Position numbers and translations under genes: made by a program
Part shown: positions 20,801 through 28,422 of the stretch, piece after piece
Layout: each line of letters starts with the position of its first letter
Numbering within the stretch: the stretch's first letter is position 1
The notes under the pieces: model-generated
What the model saw: the letters and a program-made list of their open reading frames with translations, nothing else
The model's database searches: none
What the model was told of the DNA's origin: nothing
NCBI RefSeq assembly: GCF_900009145.1
Contig: NZ_LN889782.1
Coordinates: forward strand, 1,018,311 to 1,082,310
DNA length: 64,000 bases
Direction: 5' to 3'
DNA from: Planktothrix tepida PCC 9214
Lineage (GTDB): Bacteria > Cyanobacteriota > Cyanobacteriia > Cyanobacteriales > Microcoleaceae

Positions 20801-21213
20801 AATTTTATGCTGATCCTGATCGGATATTACAAGTTCTTACGAATTTATTAAGTAATGCTATTAAGTTTTCCGAATCCGGCGATACGGTTTGGTTAAGTGT
20901 TCAGGAGGAACTCGGAGAAAATAGTGCAGACAATCGAACAATTTTGTTTAAAATTCAAGATCAAGGTCGAGGAATTCCCCCCGATAAAATTGAACGAATT
21001 TTCGAGCGATTTCATCAAGTGGATGCCTCCGACTCTCGAAAAAAAGGTGGAACTGGGTTAGGATTAGCAATCTGTCGCTCCATTGTGGAACAACACGGGG
21101 GGCGGATTTGGGTGAATAGTCAATTAGATGAAGGTAGTTGTTTTTACTTCACCCTTCCAATTGAGAGACAAAAAGAGGTAAACCATGACCACAAAACGAA
21201 TTTTAATTATTGA
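14827..21213 (+). CDS. Giant multi-PAS/GAF sensor histidine kinase (2128 aa)
   Basis: There are no membrane segments, so it should be cytoplasmic. I count about eleven PAS-type modules, many closed by the PAC ending DI(T/S)xRK, and two GAF domains. The first GAF lies at ~315-500 after one or two PAS modules. Then come five PAS modules (~505-1150), a second GAF (~1155-1345, GYHFAWVGYP), and four more PAS (~1350-1880). The first GAF ends like cyanobacteriochrome GAFs (LWGFLIIHQC, RQWATLEINFLKQLAAQVGIAL) but has Gly410-Tyr411 where those have the bilin-binding Cys-His. The kinase core has His1893 in VVSHELRTPL, then NLLSNAIKFS, DQGRGIPP and GGTGLGLAI. It overlaps the CheY-like gene by 29 bp, so that regulator is the likely phosphoryl acceptor. 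Confidence 0.95.
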   Translation: MAISEVVSSFPEPNYQVIYASTWDERWQINQLLGVIHDLILMVDSEHQEIQVLPTQAPADLTFESNRIELILQQLQNKNQSPESISILQAVLTEQRARKIIYEYNHDPKNYRILTEIYPLSTTVVMVGIKDISDCPEGEIVLQNPSKQPDSKTPLPALQTTHQCLRKQIEERQRLENHLHTRKTELETLMDNAGDCIVRLDQKFRYLYANRRVTFLLGIPQKKLLGKTNQELGLPLSICKQWDWHAQLILDTGRPQQFEFDLETDEGYRSFQTLMVPEVQYQGKIKTLLATTRDITQQKTALAELKQQNKFLKLLTEITLKIRQSLQINLILKTTVDEVQKVLNVDRVIILKLNSSKGGTIVQEAVLPQWSSLLGQRIYALDLNLHAPDSALGDQVISFADVEQSNLEAGYLQLMQYFQVKASLIIPISLGEEESEMTLNKQQNYPEDVYNSSKLWGFLIIHQCVETRQWATLEINFLKQLAAQVGIALRQAELIAELNQAHQYLSCHFDNSPLAVIEWDQQLRIKRWSSQAERIFGWTASEMLGQQWSQFQGVFATDELEVTQQLISLIDGTQTHQILETQNRTQDGRVIDCEWYNSVVRDEDGCLVSLLSLAQNVSDRKQADQALIQSEERFRTIFEQAAVGFALVDPVGKMLRVNQRYCDITGYSEKELIGQTVHNLIDSQDLEEIDEFNCFQEDGFLKKFSLEKQYIRANGKLNWVQIFVSPLKGLWQGNNYIVLALEDIQERKQTEEALRKSEERWQLALRGNNDGIWDWNVQSHEVFFSPRWKEMLGYEEQETCEHLTQWKKRVHPDDLPGVMKAIRDHLDQKTPFYITEHRVQCKDGSYKWILDRGQALWDEAGNVLRMVGSYTDISDRKRVEQEIKQTRNFLKTIIDHLPVAVFVKSGKPEEFGVIKLWNKTCELLFGLTAEKSVGRCVDLDFPLEQANFFEQKDRAAFTQGFPEDILEEEIDSQSLGKRLLHTLKIPLYDEQNNPEYLICISEDITERKQAEIALKQSEARYSSMTNDVLDKSAVGIFILDANFHIVWINQALENYFGVQRETIIGQDKRNLIQEHIKYLFEDPESFAQRVLATYNNNQYIEHFECHILPTETREERWLEHISQPIQSGLYAGGRIEHYTDITDRKRAEEELHRVNRALRTISDCNQALVRATTETELLNAVCQILVDVGGYHFAWVGYPQLTAEKQIIPVARAGFESGYLDNLTITWNNNKSDQGPSGTAVRTGKTCVFQNILINSQDAPWKKQAQQRGYASSIALPLIMTPDQQEQHLDKELTTVVAEPFTPIPFAVLNLYSTQANAFNQAEVKLLKELVDDIVYGIVALRIRASHAETEKKFRQLAENIDDVFWITNAQGNQIIYVSSAYQKIWRRDSTELYENFQTFIDSIHPDDQQRVLPALQSLDGVGFDLEYRILRPDGSCRWIWDRGFPILNETGQLERRAGIAKDITHRKQTEQLLRQNNEELELRVVQRTAELETANERLQFELMQRHRTEFKLRKSEEQYRTLVKNFPNGAVFLVDPDFRYTIADGMGLVAKGLSRYLLEGKTIWQALPSSLLKTVEPLYRSALAGEVTISEVEYDGRIYYHQALPVRNEQGEILAGMVVMQDITESKQAEAERDKLIAIIEATPDFISSAKPEGEVVYYNQSARRMLGLDIEGKITDQIIPKNHPQWANNIIDNEGIPTAVRDGSWIGETSLISYDGREIPLSQLIIAHKNNEGQVHLLSTIARDITEQKQSQANLREAERRWRSLLENVRLLVVGLDRQGKVEYVNPFFLEITGYTQTEVLGKNWLDSFKSNPTQRPSLPQFSDLLDYYFKPYDQQLILTKSGEEKIIAWNNTVLKNLQGNAIGMMSIGEDITERYAIERMKDEFISVVSHELRTPLTSIHGGLNLLSTGLVKPNTERGQHVMKIAAESAERLVRLVNDILELERLESGKICLSKQEVNATDLLLRATEQMQVMANRAGINLQACSQNLEFYADPDRILQVLTNLLSNAIKFSESGDTVWLSVQEELGENSADNRTILFKIQDQGRGIPPDKIERIFERFHQVDASDSRKKGGTGLGLAICRSIVEQHGGRIWVNSQLDEGSCFYFTLPIERQKEVNHDHKTNFNY

Positions 21214-21565
21214 TGATGATGATGGCGTGCGGGATATCATCCAAATTTCTCTGGAAGTTGCGGCGGGTTGGGAAGTGATTACGGCTTGTTGTGGCACTGA
21301 AGGATTACAGTTAGCCCAAAGCGAACAACCCGATGCGATTTTGTTGGATGTGATGATGCCTGACATGGATGGGGCAACGACGTTTAAACGTTTACAAGCT
21401 AACCCAGCAACTCAGCAAATTCCCACGATTTTGTTGACGGCTAAAGCTAAAATGAGTGAAAAACAACAATTTATTGGGCTAGGGGTAACGGGGGTGATTA
21501 CTAAACCGTTTGAAGCGATGGATTTAGTGGATCAAATTCGCACCCTCTTACGATGGACAAACTAA
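21185..21565 (+). CDS. Single-domain CheY-like response regulator
   Basis: 126 residues, a single receiver domain with acidic pocket DDDD (~10-13), acceptor Asp55 in AILLDVMMPDMDG, Thr in ILLTAKAK and KPFE near the end. There is no output domain. It begins inside the last codons of the giant kinase (29-bp overlap), which implies translational coupling and a cognate pair. It probably relays phosphate to an HPt or acts by protein contact; the HPt-bearing regulator encoded just upstream of the kinase is a candidate partner (inference). Confidence 0.93.
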   Translation: MTTKRILIIDDDDGVRDIIQISLEVAAGWEVITACCGTEGLQLAQSEQPDAILLDVMMPDMDGATTFKRLQANPATQQIPTILLTAKAKMSEKQQFIGLGVTGVITKPFEAMDLVDQIRTLLRWTN

Positions 21566-21685
21566 ATCGTAACAAATCATTACAACCTCAATCTGGGAAT
21601 TCATTACTCAACTCACAAAATCCTCACATTTATTGTTTAAAGTTCAATCATAAGCAATAACCCTTTTTAGGTTGAACGATATTCG

Positions 21686-22285
21686 ATGTATTTGACATCT
21701 CTGAATCCAACTTTGGTTAACCATACTCTTTCTTCCATTGATCCCTATCCTCGATCTTCCCAGAATGAGTATTTCCTGATATCGTTTTCGGCTTCTCGCT
21801 CAGTACATGAATCTTCTAGGCACGTTAGTGTTTTAGAACGGGAGACCGTGATCAACCCATGCTCTCAAGGCCCAGAAAATCCAGGTGAGGTCGAGCAATC
21901 TTATGTGGAATTAGCGGTTGATATTTTACGAGTTCAACGCCCCGAATCGATTCAATCTCTAAAGGATTTTTTAACGGTTTTACCCAATCCTCGTTCTATC
22001 GAAGATGTTTTAATCCGGGCAATTTATCAACTGGCAGAAATTGATGATGAAGCTTGCCGTTGGATTTTGCGCCACTCTAACTATTTAATGCCGGAGTTAG
22101 ATGTGAACAATTACGCCATGCAATGGGTTTGTTTCAGGCTCCAAGCGCAGGGTTTTGTACTCAATCAAGATTTCCAGTTTACAGCCCCTCAACATCTTCA
22201 ACTCACCGAATATGCTCAATTAACTTTATATCAAAATCTCTCTAGGGGCGATCGCTTAATTCTCACAGAAATTTTCAATTTTTAG
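21686..22285 (+). CDS. Hypothetical protein, unknown
   Basis: 199 residues. The first ~65 are Ser/Pro/Asn-rich and look disordered. From ~70 the protein is helical and better formed (VELAVDILRVQRPESIQSLKDFL, IEDVLIRAIYQLAEIDDEACRWIL). I recognise no domain and see no membrane segment. It lies 120 bp after the CheY-like gene in the same direction. Its true start could be further in, because the disordered N-terminus is not clearly conserved-looking. Confidence 0.6.
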   Translation: MYLTSLNPTLVNHTLSSIDPYPRSSQNEYFLISFSASRSVHESSRHVSVLERETVINPCSQGPENPGEVEQSYVELAVDILRVQRPESIQSLKDFLTVLPNPRSIEDVLIRAIYQLAEIDDEACRWILRHSNYLMPELDVNNYAMQWVCFRLQAQGFVLNQDFQFTAPQHLQLTEYAQLTLYQNLSRGDRLILTEIFNF

Positions 22286-22390
22286 CATGGCTAACGGTGT
22301 TTCTAACGGTTTCTTTCTTTCTTAACATCTGTTTAATTTCTGATTTTTTATTTTTTTTAGAGGAATTGTTTTAATATTCCATCCTTCATC

Positions 22391-22425
22391 CCCTGTTCCC
22401 TGTTCCCTGTTCCCTGTTCCCTGTT
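22391..22425. repeat. Heptamer tandem repeat (CCCTGTT)5
   Basis: Five exact copies of CCCTGTT in the intergenic region. The same heptamer in another register is repeated at 52967-53000 and, degenerated, at 43535-43558. Short tandemly repeated heptamers between genes are a known feature of filamentous cyanobacterial genomes. Confidence 0.95.
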
Positions 22426-22478
22426 CCCCCTAACATCAATTTCAGGATTTCATATTAGATATTGAGGATGTAAATTTT

Positions 22479-22718
22479 ATGTCAAATGCGATTTGTCCCT
22501 GTTGTTCCTCCACGCTCCTGCGCCATATTCGCCCCGCAGGAATTTATTGGTACTGTAGTCATTGTCATCAAGAGATGCCGAATTTATCTCAAAGCTTTCG
22601 AGTTAAAGCTAAAGCCAAAATCTCACTCTCTTTAGTCGAGAAACCCTCAAAATTTTCACCCGATTACATTAACTTGAGCAATCAAAAGGCTTGGCTCAGG
22701 GTTGCGAATTCTGCCTGA
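22479..22718 (+). CDS. Small zinc-ribbon-like protein
   Basis: 79 residues. Two Cys pairs, CPCC (residues 6-9) and CSHC (~26-29), are spaced like a zinc ribbon: I-C-P-C-C-S-S-T-L-L-R-H then W-Y-C-S-H-C-H-Q-E-M-P. The C-terminal half is basic and probably flexible. Small proteins with this knuckle are frequent beside cyanobacterial signalling genes, but I know no function. It ends just before the PAS-GGDEF-EAL gene and may be co-transcribed with it. Confidence 0.75.
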   Translation: MSNAICPCCSSTLLRHIRPAGIYWYCSHCHQEMPNLSQSFRVKAKAKISLSLVEKPSKFSPDYINLSNQKAWLRVANSA

Positions 22719-22746
22719 TTCTATTGTTATTTACCCAATAAACCTC

Positions 22747-24654
22747 ATGAAACTAATTGATCAACAGCTAAAATTGAATGAGTCAGACTTAAACTCACTC
22801 TGGGTATTAGGGACAAAATTTTTTAAGTCCTTTATGATTCTGCTTGGTTTAGTTCAGACTACAGTGAAAGCCAAAATCGAGTTATTTCTAGCTGATCATT
22901 TAAGAGCCAATAACTTTTCTACCTTTTTGGGAAGTCATCATTTAAAACAAGCCTTAAAACGGTCTTATAAAGAATTATCTGACTTTAAATTTGCCTTAGA
23001 TCAATCTTCAATTGTTGCTATTACAGATGCTCGTGGCTGTATTACTTATGCTAATGATAAATTTTGTGAAATTTCTAAATATTCCCGAGAAGAATTGATC
23101 GGAAAAAATCATAGATTTGTCAATTCCGGTTATCATTCTAAACATTTTTTTAAAACCCTGTGGTCAACCATTCAATCTGGCAAAATCTGGCGAGGTGAAA
23201 TTCGGAATCAAGCAAAAGATGGAACTTATTATTGGGTAGATACGACCATTATTCCGTTTTTAAATGATAACGGAAAACCTTATCAATATATTGCCATTCG
23301 TAATGATATTACCGAGCGCAAGAAGGCAGAATATCAGCTGTTATATGATGTTTTTCATGATCGATTAACTGGACTAGGCAATCGCAGCTTATTGATTAAT
23401 GAAATTGAGAAATCTATTGAGCAAGTTCAAAAATATCCAGAAGAGTTATTTGCGGTACTTTTTTTAGACTTAGATCGCTTTAAAGTTGTTAATGATAGCT
23501 TAGGACGAATTGTAGGCGATCAATTACTCATGGCATTTTCTCATTTATTGCAATCTTTAGTCTGTTATCCAAATATTGTTGCTCGTTTAGGAGGAGATGA
23601 ATTTGCAATTTTACTCAAATCGATTCAATCTCCCCTAGAAGCTATTGATCTAGCTAAACATATTAATCACATCTTAACGAACCCCTTTGAAATTGGGGGA
23701 TCTCAAGTTTTTAAAACCACAAGTATTGGTATTGTTTTAGGAACAACCCATTATCATCAAGCGGAAAATGTTCTCAGAGATGCAGATATTGCTATGCACC
23801 AAGCTAAAGAAAAAGGTAAGGGATGTTTAGAAATATTTGATAAAGAAATTCATGATAAAGCGTTGTTTAAGATGCAGCTAGAAATCGAACTGCGTCAAGC
23901 TTTAATGAAACAAGAATTTGTGGTTTATTACCAACCTATTATTAATTTAAAAACCGGAAAAATTACCGGATTTGAAGCCTTAGTTCGTTGGCAACATCCC
24001 CAGCGTGGGATGATTTCTCCGGCTGAATTTATTCCCTTAGCGGAAGAAACCGGATTAATTGTTCCGATTGGAAATTGGGTGTTACAACAAGCTTGCCAAC
24101 AATTGCAAAAGTGGCAAATTTTAAGAGATGGGGAAAATTCTATCTATCCTCTAACTTTAAATGTTAATTTTTCAGCCCAGCAATTTAATTTATCCAATGT
24201 CATCGAGATTGTCGAAACAATTGTGAATCAAACTCAGATTTCTCTATGGGATTTAAAAATAGAATTAACGGAAAGTGTTTTGATGGATAATAATACAACT
24301 TTGGAAGGACTTGCTCAACTGAAATCCTATCACATTGGCTTGAGTATTGATGATTTTGGGACGGGTTATTCTTCTCTCAGCTATTTGCATCGTTTTCCCT
24401 TAGATACCTTAAAAATTGATCGTTCCTTTATTCAAAATATTGGGGAACGGGGTCGGGAAACAGAGATTGTTTTAGCAATTATTAGTTTAGCCCATAATTT
24501 GGGAATGGATGTTGTCGCTGAAGGCGTTGAAACTGAAGAACAATTGAATCAACTGCGACTGTTTAATTGTGAATATGGCCAGGGTTATTTATTCTCTAAA
24601 CCCCTCAGTTCAGAAGCCACGGAAGCTTTGTTACGTTCTAATCCTCAATGGTAG
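22747..24654 (+). CDS. PAS-GGDEF-EAL c-di-GMP turnover protein
   Basis: About 635 residues from ATG 22747; an upstream TTG at 22702 is less likely. An N-terminal helical region (~1-75) precedes a PAS domain (~85-200, ITDARGCITYANDKFCEISKY) ending in NDITERKKAE. The GGDEF domain (~205-370) keeps the active loop GGDEF at residues 282-286. The EAL domain (~375-630) keeps EALVRW at ~410, the DDFGTGYSS loop and LKIDRSFIQ, so both synthesis and hydrolysis of cyclic di-GMP look possible; which dominates cannot be told. PAS may sense redox, ligand or light. It is the second intact c-di-GMP cyclase-type gene in the window and lies at the end of the two-component block. Confidence 0.94.
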   Translation: MKLIDQQLKLNESDLNSLWVLGTKFFKSFMILLGLVQTTVKAKIELFLADHLRANNFSTFLGSHHLKQALKRSYKELSDFKFALDQSSIVAITDARGCITYANDKFCEISKYSREELIGKNHRFVNSGYHSKHFFKTLWSTIQSGKIWRGEIRNQAKDGTYYWVDTTIIPFLNDNGKPYQYIAIRNDITERKKAEYQLLYDVFHDRLTGLGNRSLLINEIEKSIEQVQKYPEELFAVLFLDLDRFKVVNDSLGRIVGDQLLMAFSHLLQSLVCYPNIVARLGGDEFAILLKSIQSPLEAIDLAKHINHILTNPFEIGGSQVFKTTSIGIVLGTTHYHQAENVLRDADIAMHQAKEKGKGCLEIFDKEIHDKALFKMQLEIELRQALMKQEFVVYYQPIINLKTGKITGFEALVRWQHPQRGMISPAEFIPLAEETGLIVPIGNWVLQQACQQLQKWQILRDGENSIYPLTLNVNFSAQQFNLSNVIEIVETIVNQTQISLWDLKIELTESVLMDNNTTLEGLAQLKSYHIGLSIDDFGTGYSSLSYLHRFPLDTLKIDRSFIQNIGERGRETEIVLAIISLAHNLGMDVVAEGVETEEQLNQLRLFNCEYGQGYLFSKPLSSEATEALLRSNPQW

Positions 24655-24689
24655 AATCAACTTATCATTATTAATAACAGGACTCAGAA

Positions 24690-25004
24690 ATGATTCTAAC
24701 CACCACTAGCACATTACAGGGTAAAGAAATTATTGAATATTATGGCGTCGTGAGTGGAGAAGCCATTTTAGGGGCTAATATTATCCGCGATTTTTTTGCC
24801 GGAATTCGGGATATTGTAGGCGGACGCGCAGCAGCTTATGAACAATCTCTGCGAGAAGCAAAAGATCTGGCAATGTTAGAAATGATTGAAGAAGCCAAAG
24901 CACTAGGGGCAAATGGAATTATTGGGATTGATCTTGATTATGAAACCGTGAGTGAGGGAATGTTAATGGTAGCCGCGAGTGGTACGGCTGTTAAATGGAT
25001 TTAA
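24690..25004 (+). CDS. YbjQ/UPF0145 family protein
   Basis: 104 residues, full length for the family. Characteristic features are [26 protein letters not shown], then [32 protein letters not shown] and a terminal TGTAV-like segment (ASGTAVKWI). Family members form ring-like oligomers, but their role is not settled; a metal or heavy-metal link has been suggested. It lies 35 bp after the EAL gene in the same direction, so it may be in the same transcript. Confidence 0.9.
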   Translation: MILTTTSTLQGKEIIEYYGVVSGEAILGANIIRDFFAGIRDIVGGRAAAYEQSLREAKDLAMLEMIEEAKALGANGIIGIDLDYETVSEGMLMVAASGTAVKWI

Positions 25005-25120
25005 GAGAAAATCTCTGCCTAAAGTTTAATGTCGAGACTGCTAAACTTTGCTAAAATTTTAGCATTATTGGAATTGATTTCCAAACATAAAAAATTATTG
25101 AATGCCAATCTGGAGAAAAA

Positions 25121-25636
25121 ATGGCTGATAACAGACTTCGTAACTTTTTAATCGGTGCAGGAATTGCTACTGCGGGTGCTATTGGAACGAAAGTAGCCGT
25201 CGATTATTTCAAAAATCGAGGCAAAGAAGAGGTTGTAGATGAAAGTCATGGGGACGCGATCGCAGCCTCTCCAGAACAGGTGAGTTATGCCGTAGTACAA
25301 CCGAGTTCGGTACAAAGCTTTTTAGATGCTAGTTTTGGGGAACCCGGTCGTTATGTTCCCATTCGAGAACCCAAAGTTTTTGATTATCAAGGCAAACAAT
25401 ATATGGTGATTTGGGCCAAAGATAACAAAAAAGACAAAAATCAAATGATGGCTTTCCAATACACTGACCAAGGCCGGAATATGATTGCCAGTGTGGGATA
25501 TACTGCTGCAAAAACCGATTATAATCTCTCCACCCTCAGCAGTACCCCCTTTGCGGTGGAAGTCAATGGTAAAAAATTAACTTCCGGTCAAGGGGAAACA
25601 GGCGGAAGTAATGATGTTGATTTTGTTTTAGCCTAA
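25121..25636 (+). CDS. Conserved cyanobacterial hypothetical protein with N-terminal membrane-like segment
   Basis: 171 residues. A weakly hydrophobic Gly/Ala-rich segment at ~8-28 (FLIGAGIATAGAIGTKVAV) could be a membrane anchor or signal. The rest is soluble and beta-rich (YVPIREPKVFDYQGKQYMVIWAKDN), with a Gly/Ser/Asn-rich C-terminal end. No catalytic motif is visible. The gene has a recognisable upstream GGAG (25112-25115) and is followed by a strong hairpin at 25643-25666. Confidence 0.75.
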   Translation: MADNRLRNFLIGAGIATAGAIGTKVAVDYFKNRGKEEVVDESHGDAIAASPEQVSYAVVQPSSVQSFLDASFGEPGRYVPIREPKVFDYQGKQYMVIWAKDNKKDKNQMMAFQYTDQGRNMIASVGYTAAKTDYNLSTLSSTPFAVEVNGKKLTSGQGETGGSNDVDFVLA

Positions 25637-25642
25637 CCCCGT

Positions 25643-25666
25643 AGAGACGTGCCACGGCGCGTCTCT
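25643..25666 (+). terminator. GAGACG hairpin, likely terminator or dispersed palindrome
   Basis: AGAGACGTGCC and GGCGCGTCTCT form an 11-bp stem with one T-G pair and an AC loop, seven bases after the stop of the preceding gene and followed by CTTT. Hairpins with this core occur widely in filamentous cyanobacteria, so it may be a dispersed repeat serving as terminator. Confidence 0.7.
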
Positions 25667-25886
25667 CTTTACGATGAGCTACCTGGCTCAGTTGACCAAT
25701 TTTCGGTTGATAATTTCAGGGGGCGACAAGCACCCCCAAAGGAAGATGAATCAAGGGTTGTAGGATTCAGACTCAGTAAAAAATATCACAGCTTATTGAG
25801 AACAAACTTTATGGAGAGAAAAATAAGCCTACATTAAGTCACCTTCTTGTGGTAAAAAAGAACGGTCTTATGATTTCAACAAGACC

Positions 25887-25948
25887 GTGAACAATATACT
25901 ACCTGAATTCTATCAAATCCACCTGCAAAAATATTTGAGTCAAACCCG
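25887..25948 (+). pseudogene. Short 5' fragment of an IS4/IS701-type transposase
   Basis: About 20 codons read V-N-N-I-L-P-E-F-Y-Q-I-H-L-Q-K-Y-L-S-Q-T, matching my memory of the N-terminus of cyanobacterial IS4-superfamily transposases (xNILPxFYQxHLxxxLS). The match ends abruptly and is followed ten bases later by the 37-bp hairpin repeat. An 8-bp inverted repeat (ACGGTCTT / AAGACCGT, 25862-25888) lies just before it. It is an IS scar, not a gene. Confidence 0.4.
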
Positions 25949-25957
25949 TGAGCAATT

Positions 25958-25994
25958 TGGGGCTTGTTTGGGCTTGAACTTTGTTCAAGTCCCG
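25958..25994. repeat. 37-bp hairpin repeat, copy 2
   Basis: This is identical to 4343-4379 except for one T to C change, including the GGGCTTGAAC...GTTCAAGTCC stem. As at the first copy, it follows transposase-derived sequence, which supports its being an element end. Confidence 0.75.
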
Positions 25995-26035
25995 CTATTG
26001 CGATCGTCAGGTCGAGCAACTCCAAAAAAATCAAA

Positions 26036-26059
26036 ATCCCCCACCCGAAGGTAGGGGAT
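26036..26059 (-). terminator. psaAB rho-independent terminator with UUCG loop
   Basis: On the minus strand ATCCCCTACC pairs with GGTGGGGGAT (10 bp, one T-G pair) around a TTCG tetraloop, followed by TTTGATTTTTTT. It lies ~45 bp after the psaB stop, as expected for the end of the psaAB transcript. Confidence 0.88.
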
Positions 26060-26102
26060 CTTAATTAATTACCTATCAAACGAGGATTCAGTTAACGTTA
26101 CA

Positions 26103-28331
26103 TCAACCGAACTTACCCGCAGTCGAGGCAATTAGGAAGGCTGCGTAGGTAATGATATAGCCAACGGTGAAGTGAGCTAAACCAACCACACGAGCTTGAA
26201 CGATAGACAGAGCAACCGGTTTATCTTTCCAACGAACTAAGTTCGCCAGAGGAGTGCGCTCATGTGCCCAGACAATCGTTTCGATTAACTCTTGCCAGTA
26301 ACCCCGCCAAGAGATCAGGAACATAAATCCAGTTGCCCAAACCAGGTGTCCTAATAAGAACATCCAAGACCAGACCGACAGGTTATTCGTTCCGTAGGGG
26401 TTGTAGCCGTTAATTAACTGAGCCGAGTTCAGCCACAAATAGTCACGGAACCAGCCCATCAGGTAGGTAGAGGATTCGTTGAACTGAGCAACGTTTCCTT
26501 GCCAAACGCCCAGATGCTTCCAGTGCCAGTAGAAGGTTGTCCAACCAATGGTATTCAGCATCCAGAACATGGAGAGGTAGAAAGCGTCCCAAGCAGAGAT
26601 GTCGCAAGTACCGCCACGGCCAGGGCCATCGCAAGGGAAGGCATAGCCGAAGTCTTTCTTGTCGGGCATCAGCTTAGAGCCACGAGCATCCAACGCACCT
26701 TTGACAAGAATCAGGGTGGTGGTGTGCAGACCCAGAGCGATCGCATGGTGAACTAAGAAGTCCCCAGGGCCAATCGTCAGGAATAAGGAGTTGCTACCCG
26801 AGTTGATAGCTTCTAACCAACCGGGCAACCAAACGTTACCGTAGTTGGGCCAAGCGGTGGTGGCGATGCTGTTGGCGTTGGACAGTAAAACATCCATTCC
26901 ATACAGCACTTTACCGGAAGACGCTTGAACGAATTGAGCAAAAACCGGTTCAATCAGAATTTGCTTTTCAGGAGTTCCAAAAGCAACCACAACATCGTTA
27001 TGGACATATAAGCCCAGAGTGTGGAAACCGAGGAACAGAGACACCCAGCTTAAGTGAGAGATGAGGGCCTCTTTGTGCTGTAACATCCGATCCAACACAT
27101 TGCCTTTGTTTTGTTCAGAATCATAGTCGCGCACCAGGAAGATTGCCCCGTGAGCGAAAGCTCCGACCATTAAGAACCCAGCAATATATTGGTGGTGGGT
27201 GTACAGCGCCGCCATCGTGGTGTAATCCTTAGCGATGAAGGCGTAGGGGGGCATCGCATACATATGCTGTGCCACCACAGAGGTGATCACACCCAGCGCC
27301 GCCAGAGCAAATGCTAACTGGAAGTGCAGAGAGTTGTTCATTGTGTCGTACAACCCTTGGTGTGGCAGGTTGAACGGCCCTTCATTTTTGAACCCGAACA
27401 AAGGATCTTTGGAATTCATCATTTCTTTGATGCTATGACCAATTCCAAAGTTTGTCCGGTACATATGGCCTGCAATGATGAACAACACTGCGATCGCCAG
27501 ATGGTGGTGAGCCATATCCGTCAACCAGAGAGACTCGGTTTGAGGATGGAAGCCACCTAAGAAGGTCAGGATTGCGGTTCCAGAACCTGTAGAGGTTCCG
27601 AAAATGTGCCCTGCGGTATCTGGGTTCTGGGCATATACACCCCAGTTGCCTGTGAAGAAGGGAGCCAGACCAGCCGGGTGGGGCAGAGTGCTGAGGAAGT
27701 TATCCCAACCCACGTGCTGTCCGCGAGATTCAGGAATGGCAACGTGAACCAAGTGACCTGTCCAAGCCAGGGAACTAACCCCGAACAGACCTGCCAAGTG
27801 GTGGTTCAAACGAGATTCAGCATTCTTGAACCAGGACAAACTGGGACGATACTTGGGTTGAAGGTGGAGCCAACCTGCGAACAGGAAGATTGCAGCCAGA
27901 ATCAACAGGAAGATAGACCCTTGATACAGGTCACCATTTGACCGCATCCCAATGGTGTACCACCAGTGATACACCCCAGAGTAAGCGATATCAACTGGGT
28001 TAGAAGCACCCGCTTGGGTAAAGGCTTCTACCGCCGGTTTGCCAAATTGGGGATCCCAAATGGCGTGAGCAATGGGGCGAATATTTAAAGGATCTTTGAC
28101 CCATTGTTCAAAATTACCTTGCCAAGCGACATGGAATAGGCTGCCTGAAGTCCAGAGGAAGATGATAGCGAGGTGACCGAAGTGGGAGGCAAAAATCTTT
28201 TGGTAAAGATTTTCCTCTGTCATGCCATCATGGGTCTCGAAATCATGGGCTGTGGCAATCCCATACCAAATCCGACGTGTTGTCGGGTCTTGGGCCAAGT
28301 CCTGGCTAAATTTGGGGAATTTAGTTGCCAT
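26103..28331 (-). CDS. psaB: Photosystem I core protein PsaB (P700 apoprotein A2)
   Basis: 742 residues, the usual length. It begins [16 protein letters not shown], typical of PsaB. With PsaA it forms the heterodimer that binds P700, the A0/A1 electron-transfer cofactors, most PSI chlorophyll a and the FX iron-sulphur cluster in the thylakoid membrane. Eleven membrane helices are expected, and many chlorophyll-binding His are visible. The FX loop [18 protein letters not shown] carries its two cluster-ligand Cys. It is downstream of psaA in the same operon, with 91 bp between them holding a strong hairpin. The gene ends ...[10 protein letters not shown] followed by the UUCG terminator. Confidence 0.99.
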   Translation of the reverse strand: MATKFPKFSQDLAQDPTTRRIWYGIATAHDFETHDGMTEENLYQKIFASHFGHLAIIFLWTSGSLFHVAWQGNFEQWVKDPLNIRPIAHAIWDPQFGKPAVEAFTQAGASNPVDIAYSGVYHWWYTIGMRSNGDLYQGSIFLLILAAIFLFAGWLHLQPKYRPSLSWFKNAESRLNHHLAGLFGVSSLAWTGHLVHVAIPESRGQHVGWDNFLSTLPHPAGLAPFFTGNWGVYAQNPDTAGHIFGTSTGSGTAILTFLGGFHPQTESLWLTDMAHHHLAIAVLFIIAGHMYRTNFGIGHSIKEMMNSKDPLFGFKNEGPFNLPHQGLYDTMNNSLHFQLAFALAALGVITSVVAQHMYAMPPYAFIAKDYTTMAALYTHHQYIAGFLMVGAFAHGAIFLVRDYDSEQNKGNVLDRMLQHKEALISHLSWVSLFLGFHTLGLYVHNDVVVAFGTPEKQILIEPVFAQFVQASSGKVLYGMDVLLSNANSIATTAWPNYGNVWLPGWLEAINSGSNSLFLTIGPGDFLVHHAIALGLHTTTLILVKGALDARGSKLMPDKKDFGYAFPCDGPGRGGTCDISAWDAFYLSMFWMLNTIGWTTFYWHWKHLGVWQGNVAQFNESSTYLMGWFRDYLWLNSAQLINGYNPYGTNNLSVWSWMFLLGHLVWATGFMFLISWRGYWQELIETIVWAHERTPLANLVRWKDKPVALSIVQARVVGLAHFTVGYIITYAAFLIASTAGKFG

Positions 28332-28368
28332 AAGTCCTAACTAAATCGTGTTCTTTTCTATTCCGCTT

Positions 28369-28410
28369 CAGGGGGAAGAAGAAAACCGATTAAGCCTTCT
28401 TCTGCCCCTG
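28369..28410 (-). promoter_or_regulatory. psaA-psaB intergenic stem-loop
   Basis: Between psaA and psaB, CAGGGG + AGAAGAA on one arm pair with TTCTTCT + CCCCTG on the other, with a 2x1 internal loop and a 13-nt apical loop. It starts 12 bp past the psaA stop and has no following T run, so it looks like an mRNA stability or processing element rather than a terminator. Its role is inference. Confidence 0.65.
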
Positions 28411-28422
28411 AGCAGAGAGTTT

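Noticed and set aside
25649..25837. 62-codon frame after the 171-residue gene
   Set aside because: It starts inside the GAGACG hairpin, has no ribosome site and no recognisable sequence character.
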